In this document: in pieces, positions 5,424-10,000 of the stretch | How the letters are laid out: each line of letters starts with the position of its first letter | How positions within the stretch are numbered: position 1 is the first letter of the stretch | Origin: Rheinheimera sp. | GTDB lineage: Bacteria > Pseudomonadota > Gammaproteobacteria > Enterobacterales > Alteromonadaceae | DNA: 10,000 nt | Direction: 5' to 3' | NCBI RefSeq assembly: GCF_020217005.1 | Contig: NZ_JAIWOI010000173.1 | Location: 1-10,000, forward strand | Notes under the pieces: model-generated | The model's input: only the letters and a program-made list of their open reading frames with translations | What the model was told of the DNA's origin: nothing | The model's database searches: none | Program-made: the position numbers and the translations under genes

Positions 5424-6938
5424 TTAGTTTTTTTCTTGCTGCTTTTCCAGGCGTTTCTCCCAGAAAGTCGCATTTTTAATACCTAATTTCACAGGGTCAA
5501 AACTAATAGGTCCACCGCTCTTCTTTTGCTCTTCATAATCACGCAAACAACGCATTGTCGGCTTATACATAAAGAAGATCACCAAAATACCAATGACGTT
5601 AACCCAAGCCATAATACCTACACCCAGATCACCAATGTTCCAGATGTATCCAGCACTGTTGACCGTGCCATAAGCCACCATAAACATTAGCAACAGTTTG
5701 AAAACAAGACTTGGCAACTTATTGTTAAATATACGATTTAAATAAGCGACGTTAGTTTCTGTAATGTAGTAATAAGCCAAAATGGTGGTAAAAGCGAAGA
5801 AGAAAATCGCAAGTCCGGCAAATACCTGACCAAATTGACCAAAGACACTATGCAAAGCCATTTGAGTAAAGGCAGGAGAAGCCACTACAGTAGCCGGATC
5901 TATATTCTGCATTATCATAGTGCCGGTACCAGTCACAGCATTAAAATCTTCAGTTTGAATATTGTATTGCTGGGTGATCAAAATCATTAAAGCTGTTGCT
6001 GTACAAACGAATAAGGTATCAACATACACAGAAAAGGCCTGGACTAAGCCTTGCTGAGCAGGATGTTCTACTTCAGCGGCGGCGGCAGCATGTGGACCAG
6101 TGCCCTGACCCGCTTCATTAGAATAAATCCCCCGTTTTACCCCCCATCCTATAGCAGCACCAAAACCTGCCTGAGCAGTGAAAGCATCACTGAAAATCAG
6201 GCCAAACACAGCCGGAACTCTGTCAAGGTTCAGGAACACCACGATCAGCGCCAGTACTATGTAGCCCAAGGCCATAAAAGGCACAACAATTTGGGTAAAG
6301 TTAGCAATACGCTTGATACCGCCAAAAATAATGAATGCCAAAATAATCAGAATAAAAGCTAAGCCAATCAGCTTATTACTTCCTACTTCACCAAAGCTGG
6401 TGATTACGGCTGTACCTTCGCCAAAAACCTGAGTGATCGCATTACCAACTGCATTGGCCTGAACGCCGGGTAAAAATATGCCACAACCTATAATGGCAGA
6501 AATGGCGAACAATATACCTAACCAGCGCCAGCCCAGGCATCGCTCAAAATAATAAGCCGGGCCGCCACGGTACTGACCGTTTTCTTCCACTTTATAAATT
6601 TGACCTAAAGTCGATTCAACATAAGCAGTGCTGGCACCTAAAAAGGCTACTATCCACATCCAGAATACTGCGCCTGGCCCGCCAAATCCTATAGCGGCAG
6701 CCACACCCGCAATATTACCTACGCCTACGCGGCCGGAAAGAGACACAGCCAAGGCCTGAAATGATGAAATACCTTTATCAGATTCACTATTATTCAGCAT
6801 CAGTTTGCACATTTCTTTGAAATGACGCACCTGAGCAAAACGGGTTAATATCGAGTAAAACAACCCTGCACCAAGGCAGAGGTAAATCAACGCGGGGCTC
6901 CAGACAATGCTGTTTAGCGTACTAATAAAGCCTTCCAT
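5424..6938 (-). CDS. sodium:alanine/glycine symporter, AGCS family
   Basis: AGCS transporters (TC 2.A.25) take up alanine, glycine or related small amino acids with Na+ or H+ across the inner membrane. The 504-residue length fits the family. The signature begins near residue 66 with SLSGRVGVGNIAGVAAAIG and continues GGPGAVFWMW, a region that contributes to substrate and sodium binding in characterised members. Later blocks are YRGGPAYYFERCLG (about 123-136) and GIYSNEAGQGTGPHAAAAAE (about 270-290). Some 10 to 11 hydrophobic helices are visible, ending near residue 458 in a hydrophilic, Lys/Glu-rich tail. The ATG has AAGGA 6 nt upstream. The gene is alone on its strand and closes with a strong intrinsic terminator, and it is divergent from a two-kinase signalling operon that might control it (inference). 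Alanine cannot be separated from glycine, glutamine or proline as substrate by sequence alone. Confidence 0.95.
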   Translation of the reverse strand: MEGFISTLNSIVWSPALIYLCLGAGLFYSILTRFAQVRHFKEMCKLMLNNSESDKGISSFQALAVSLSGRVGVGNIAGVAAAIGFGGPGAVFWMWIVAFLGASTAYVESTLGQIYKVEENGQYRGGPAYYFERCLGWRWLGILFAISAIIGCGIFLPGVQANAVGNAITQVFGEGTAVITSFGEVGSNKLIGLAFILIILAFIIFGGIKRIANFTQIVVPFMALGYIVLALIVVFLNLDRVPAVFGLIFSDAFTAQAGFGAAIGWGVKRGIYSNEAGQGTGPHAAAAAEVEHPAQQGLVQAFSVYVDTLFVCTATALMILITQQYNIQTEDFNAVTGTGTMIMQNIDPATVVASPAFTQMALHSVFGQFGQVFAGLAIFFFAFTTILAYYYITETNVAYLNRIFNNKLPSLVFKLLLMFMVAYGTVNSAGYIWNIGDLGVGIMAWVNVIGILVIFFMYKPTMRCLRDYEEQKKSGGPISFDPVKLGIKNATFWEKRLEKQQEKN

Positions 6939-7189
6939 TTCCCTTCCTTATAATTATTCTGAATTTAATTTTTCAAACGCCGCTTAATTTGCCATATCAA
7001 AAGCAGAATAGCTATGTAGCTAGCTGGTTTCCCAATGTTCTGCGTCAGACTGCAAATCCAAGCTCATTTTTACCCGGAGTTTGTTTAACATCACAACGAT
7101 AACGCAGGCCAAAGCGGACTACTATTGTTATTTTTTCATTTATCTTTCAATTCTGCCTGCTGCAGGATAAAAATAGTGCAGACCAAAAC

Positions 7190-7226
7190 CCACTGGTCAC
7201 GACTTAGGGTCCGGTGGCCAAGACTT
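7190..7226 (+). promoter_or_regulatory. imperfect direct repeat with 21-bp period, candidate LytTR-regulator operator
   Basis: Positions 7190-7205 and 7211-7226 match at 12 of 16 bases, with cores TGGTCACGACTT and TGGCCAAGACTT in the same orientation. The 21-bp period is two helical turns. LytTR regulators such as AgrA, ComE and YpdB bind pairs of imperfect direct repeats with this kind of spacing. The second copy ends just before the expected -35 position of the promoter at 7253, as expected for an activator site. The operon downstream encodes a LytTR regulator, so autoregulation is the natural reading, but no binding is shown. Confidence 0.4.
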
Positions 7227-7229
7227 GCG

Positions 7230-7258
7230 AATGCCCGCCTGAAACTTATGGTTATACT
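7230..7258 (+). promoter_or_regulatory. putative promoter of the kinase operon
   Basis: TATACT at 7253-7258 is a good -10 box, and a TG lies 2 nt before it. The -35 position at 17 bp spacing (7230-7235, AATGCC) is poor, suggesting dependence on an activator bound at the adjacent direct repeat. Transcription would start near 7265, about 23 nt before the first kinase gene. Confidence 0.4.
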
Positions 7259-7287
7259 GACTGGCGCAATGATAACAGGAGTGCCCG

Positions 7288-8346
7288 GTGTTCAACTCTC
7301 AACTAAAACTTTTGCTGCGCTACCACTGCCTGTTCTGGTTGATTATTTTCGCTTTTAGTCTGTTTGCCTGGACCCTGGAATTATTAATCTGGCATAAAGC
7401 AGAAGCTTTAAGCTATTTAGGTATGAGTTTTGTCAGTGATGCTGCGGCAATGCTGGTCACCGGAGCGCTGTTGATCTGGTCTCAATATAAAATTAACCAA
7501 CATAATTTTTCAGTCTGGCAATTGGTACTGGCAGCCGCCTTGGTGACTTGTATTTATGTGCCTCTGGAAAACGCATTTTGGCTGATCCCGATGAAACAGG
7601 AGCATTTCGATCCGCGTTTCTTATTAAGCAATTTAGATAGCAACACTCTGGCATTTTTTGTCTGGACAGCCTTGTATCTGGCGTACATTCTCAACCAGCA
7701 ACGGCATTTGCGCCTGGCGGAATCAGCCCGCTTAAGTCAGAAAATTCAACAGCTTGAATTGCAGGCATTACGCCACCAGCTCAATCCTCATTTTACTTTT
7801 AATGCGCTGAATTCGGTTTGTGCTTTGATTGAGGCTGAACGTTTTGACGACGCGGAACAGATGTCCGAGCAACTAGCGTCTTTTTTACGCTACTCTCTGA
7901 GCACAGCTCCGGACAGTCTGGTGAAACTTGCAGATGAGCTGGCCGCCATCGAGGCTTATCTGGCGCTACAAAAAACCCGATTCGGAAACAAACTCAAAGT
8001 CGACTGGAAAATTGACCAGAATGTCCGACAGCATTTGATCCCAGCGCTGTTGCTGCAACCACTGGTCGAAAACGCCATAAAATATGCCGTAGCCACTCAG
8101 CAACAGGGTGCAACTATCACCATAGCAGGACAACAACACAACGGTCAGCTCTGTCTGCAAGTAGAAGATGATGGCCCCGGTGAACAGGCCATTAAGCTGC
8201 AGGGACAAAGTTCAGGTGTGGGCCTGACCAATATTCAAAATCGCTTAAGTCAGCATTTCGGCACTACCGCAAGTTTAGTAGTTCAAGCCAGGCAAAAAGG
8301 ATTCCTGGTCAGCATTCAACTGCCGTTACAGGGAGCTGTCGGATGA
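7288..8346 (+). CDS. LytS-type membrane sensor histidine kinase (first of tandem pair)
   Basis: This 352-residue kinase senses an unknown signal at the membrane and should phosphorylate the LytTR regulator encoded two genes downstream. Four hydrophobic segments (about 12-35, 43-64, 76-100 and 118-135) form a small sensor with almost no periplasmic domain. A short helical linker leads to the His_kinase domain, with LRHQLNPHFTFNAL and the probable phospho-acceptor His168. The ATPase part is complete: N box LLLQPLVENAIKYA (Asn262), G1 box DDGPG (Asp295) and G2 box GVGL (310-313) followed by NIQNRL. The start is GTG, with AGGAG at 7277-7281 and 6-nt spacing. Its TGA stop overlaps the next gene's ATG as ATGA, implying coupled translation. 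Family members BtsS and YpdA respond to pyruvate but have different sensor domains, so the ligand cannot be inferred. Confidence 0.92.
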   Translation: MFNSQLKLLLRYHCLFWLIIFAFSLFAWTLELLIWHKAEALSYLGMSFVSDAAAMLVTGALLIWSQYKINQHNFSVWQLVLAAALVTCIYVPLENAFWLIPMKQEHFDPRFLLSNLDSNTLAFFVWTALYLAYILNQQRHLRLAESARLSQKIQQLELQALRHQLNPHFTFNALNSVCALIEAERFDDAEQMSEQLASFLRYSLSTAPDSLVKLADELAAIEAYLALQKTRFGNKLKVDWKIDQNVRQHLIPALLLQPLVENAIKYAVATQQQGATITIAGQQHNGQLCLQVEDDGPGEQAIKLQGQSSGVGLTNIQNRLSQHFGTTASLVVQARQKGFLVSIQLPLQGAVG

Positions 8347-9434
8347 ATTCAGCTGTCCCCTTCAGTGTTAATAAAGAAAGGTTTTGGTATTGGCATTTGG
8401 TATTTTGGCTCACCTATTTATTGGTCAAATATATTCATCTGGCGGTACTGGTGCCACTGGAGAACCATGGCAGATCGGTATTTCCGTATCTGATGATTTA
8501 CACGCTGATCAGTGCGGTAAATTTTACTGTAACTGGTTATCTGGGACAAAAAGAGCTGGCGCTGGCGATCAACATCAAACAACAGGCATTGCGACTGGCG
8601 AGGTGGTTGATCCCTCTTTGGTTGATATTAACTCCGGTACGGCAGCATCTGATGATGAATTATGCCCTGATGCCGTCGGAAACTGACTCTGTGCTGCGTT
8701 ATGCGCTGGCTTTTAATCTGGTACTTTTGCCAATAGCAGGCTGGTTTGCGCTGTTTTTAGTCTACAAAGCTAACTTACTCAACAGAGCTGAGTTCAGGCA
8801 ACAGCAGGAATTAGCAAGACAAGCCAGAATGGCTCGATTAAAAGTACTGCGCTATCAGCTGAACCCACATTTTATGTTTAATACATTAAATGCTCTTAAC
8901 TCGTTGATAGTACAGCGTAAAGGGCTCGAGGCAGAAAATCTGATCCTGCAGCTCTCCACCTTCCTGCGACATTCATTAAAAAATCACACTGAACATCTTA
9001 TCCCTTTAAGAGAAGAGTTGGACGCTTTAGCCTCTTACCTGGCGATACAGCAAGTACGTTTTGGCGACAGGCTGGAAATTAACTGGCAACTGGATGAACA
9101 GGCGATGGAGCAGAAAGTACCGCCTTTATTGCTGCAACCTCTGGCAGAAAACGCTGTGAAATATGCCGTGTCTGAGCTAAAAGGCCGAGCCTGCATAGAG
9201 GTCGAGGTGATACAACAAGGTTCAGTTTTACTGCTAAAACTTTCAGATAATGGTCCAGGCACTCAGTTAGCAGCAGGGTGGCCACAACAAGTCAGTTTTG
9301 GCAGCCTGCATAATCTGGCTGAACGTCTGAGTTTGTTATTTCATGGTAAGGCCAGCTTAAGCTTCAGCCAACAGCAGGATAAATTTACCGGGCAAATCTC
9401 TTTACCTTTGGAGCTACTGCATGCAGCAGATTAA
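8343..9434 (+). CDS. LytS-type membrane sensor histidine kinase (second of tandem pair), degenerate G2 box
   Basis: The 363-residue protein is a diverged paralogue of the kinase before it: both have four N-terminal hydrophobic segments (here about 14-38, 46-68, 85-105 and 117-141), a basic helical linker and the same catalytic layout. The histidine motif is LRYQLNPHFMFNTL with His176; the N box is LLLQPLAENAVKYA (Asn270) and the G1 box is DNGPG (Asp302). At the G2 position it reads F-G-S-L (319-322) followed by HNLAERL, so the GxG seen in its partner is missing. It may bind ATP poorly or act mainly within a heterodimer (inference). The ATG overlaps the upstream stop by 4 nt and the 3' end overlaps the regulator gene by 14 nt. 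The sensor segments of the two kinases are not obviously alike, so they may detect different cues. Confidence 0.9.
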   Translation: MNSAVPFSVNKERFWYWHLVFWLTYLLVKYIHLAVLVPLENHGRSVFPYLMIYTLISAVNFTVTGYLGQKELALAINIKQQALRLARWLIPLWLILTPVRQHLMMNYALMPSETDSVLRYALAFNLVLLPIAGWFALFLVYKANLLNRAEFRQQQELARQARMARLKVLRYQLNPHFMFNTLNALNSLIVQRKGLEAENLILQLSTFLRHSLKNHTEHLIPLREELDALASYLAIQQVRFGDRLEINWQLDEQAMEQKVPPLLLQPLAENAVKYAVSELKGRACIEVEVIQQGSVLLLKLSDNGPGTQLAAGWPQQVSFGSLHNLAERLSLLFHGKASLSFSQQQDKFTGQISLPLELLHAAD

Positions 9435-10000
9435 AACTGTAATAGCCGACGATGAGCCATTGGCCATCAGCAATTTAAAAGCCAAACTGGCCACCTACCC
9501 TAATATTCATATCGATGCCTGTTTTGATAACGGTGACGAAGTGCTGGCTTATCTGCAGAAAACAGAAGTTGATCTGGTATTTTTGGACATCCAAATGCCG
9601 GGAATTAAAGGTATTGAGGTGCTCAAACAACTGAACAAATCTTCTGCTATGGCAGCTCCTTTAATTATTCTGGTGACTGCTTATGACAATTACGCCTTTT
9701 CAGCTTATGAGCACTTTGCCTTTGATTATTTGCTCAAACCTGTTTCACGCCAACGCCTGGCTCAAACCCTGCTGGACGCTAAAACTGCCCTGGATAAGCA
9801 ACAGGATATGCCCGTTGCTCAAGTCCACAGTAAACTTACCTTTAAAACCGGGGCCTCAACTTTATTGTTGGATGATATTGAGATTCTGATGATTGAAGCA
9901 GCTGGCAATTACATGTGTGTTTATACTTTAAGTGAAAACCTGATCATTCGGGAAACCATTAAAGAGCTAATGCAAAGATTACCATCTCAGTTTGCTCAGG
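9421..10000 (+). CDS. LytTR-family DNA-binding response regulator, 3' end cut by window
   Basis: This is the likely phosphorylation partner of the two kinases. The 193 visible residues start MQQIKTVIADDEPLA, with the acidic pocket at Asp10, Asp11 and Glu12, the phospho-acceptor Asp56 in FLDIQMPG, Thr86 in LVTAYD and the invariant Lys106 in LLKPV. After a linker (about 122-137), a LytTR DNA-binding domain begins near residue 138; IEILMIEAAGNYMCVY is its typical second part. The frame stays open at the window end, with roughly 50 residues missing, including the usual H-R-S motif. The ATG lies inside the second kinase gene, with GGAG at 9410-9413 and 7-nt spacing. LytTR regulators bind pairs of direct repeats, and a candidate pair lies upstream of the operon at 7190-7226. 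Target genes are unknown; the operon itself and the divergent symporter are candidates. Confidence 0.93.
   Translation, partial: MQQIKTVIADDEPLAISNLKAKLATYPNIHIDACFDNGDEVLAYLQKTEVDLVFLDIQMPGIKGIEVLKQLNKSSAMAAPLIILVTAYDNYAFSAYEHFAFDYLLKPVSRQRLAQTLLDAKTALDKQQDMPVAQVHSKLTFKTGASTLLLDDIEILMIEAAGNYMCVYTLSENLIIRETIKELMQRLPSQFAQ

Larger units (their letters stand above)
6939..7287. other. 349-bp divergent intergenic region, symporter / kinase operon
   Basis: No protein or RNA gene is supported here. The symporter side is AT-rich, with no clear -35/-10 pair and no match I can see to glycine riboswitch core sequences. A short direct repeat TAGCTA-TG-TAGCTA lies at 7009-7022 and a perfect 11-bp palindrome CCTGC-T-GCAGG at 7156-7166. 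The kinase side contains a 21-bp-period direct repeat and a -10 box, listed separately. The size leaves room for long leaders or several regulator sites. Confidence 0.5.

Noticed and set aside
5357..5473. N-terminal extension of the acetyltransferase to 212 residues.
   Set aside because: The extra part runs through the symporter terminator and into the symporter's coding region, has low-complexity basic sequence, and lacks a ribosome site.
6051..6362. 103-codon + strand frame opposite the symporter.
   Set aside because: It lies wholly opposite a strongly conserved membrane-protein gene and encodes a sequence without recognisable features: a shadow frame.
7011..7075. A stretch with TATGTAGC, then ACTGCAAATCC, then CCGGAGTT, faintly like the D, anticodon and T regions of tRNA-Cys.
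   Set aside because: There is no GTTCGA-type T loop and no complementary acceptor stem, and spacing is wrong; the resemblance is probably chance.
6939..7125. Possible glycine or amino-acid riboswitch in the leader of the AGCS symporter.
   Set aside because: The conserved glycine riboswitch core segments are absent on the - strand, and no other known riboswitch consensus was visible.
7156..7166. Palindrome CCTGC-T-GCAGG in the intergenic region as an operator.
   Set aside because: A single 5-bp-arm palindrome around a PstI-like core is too short to support a call; mentioned only as content of the gap.
7125..7358. Open frame of 77 codons on the + strand before the first kinase.
   Set aside because: It overlaps the kinase start in another frame, has no good ribosome site and its sequence resembles no protein; the GTG-started kinase frame is clearly the real one.

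Overview
The window looks like ordinary chromosome from a Gammaproteobacterium of the Alteromonadales/Chromatiales type; Rheinheimera-like is my guess from protein style, moderate GC and gene content, and I could not check it by database search. I see no insertion sequence, integrase, CRISPR array, rRNA, tRNA or other sign of a mobile island. The window cuts a gene at each end.

Left part (1-2654): the 3' part of a TapT-like DTW-domain tRNA modification gene on the + strand runs tail to tail into an alpha/beta hydrolase gene on the - strand, overlapping it by 50 bp. The hydrolase gene is coupled by a 10-bp overlap to an upstream M14-type zinc carboxypeptidase-like gene. A divergent 172-bp gap with a small palindrome leads to a short exported protein, probably a lipoprotein.

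Middle part (2651-6938): the small exported-protein gene and a LysR-type regulator gene converge so tightly that their two TAG stops share one CTAG. The regulator is divergent from a 12-TM MFS efflux-type transporter, the usual layout of a LysR regulator and its target. A hairpin between the transporter and a convergent GNAT acetyltransferase gene can serve both strands. Upstream of the acetyltransferase is a sodium:alanine/glycine symporter gene (AGCS family) that ends in a clear intrinsic terminator. I shortened the LysR, MFS and GNAT reading frames to starts with strong Shine-Dalgarno sequences; the GNAT gene starts at TTG.

Right part (6939-10000): a 349-bp divergent intergenic region precedes a tightly overlapping three-gene signalling operon: two paralogous LytS-type membrane histidine kinases in tandem, then one LytTR response regulator cut by the window end. 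The second kinase lacks the usual GxG of the G2 ATP-binding box, which hints at an asymmetric kinase pair. Upstream of the first kinase lies an imperfect direct repeat with a 21-bp period next to a promoter with a poor -35 box, which is the architecture expected of a LytTR-regulator operator. The symporter gene lies divergently on the other side of the same gap. This two-kinase/one-regulator unit is the most interesting part of the window; the rest is largely conventional.
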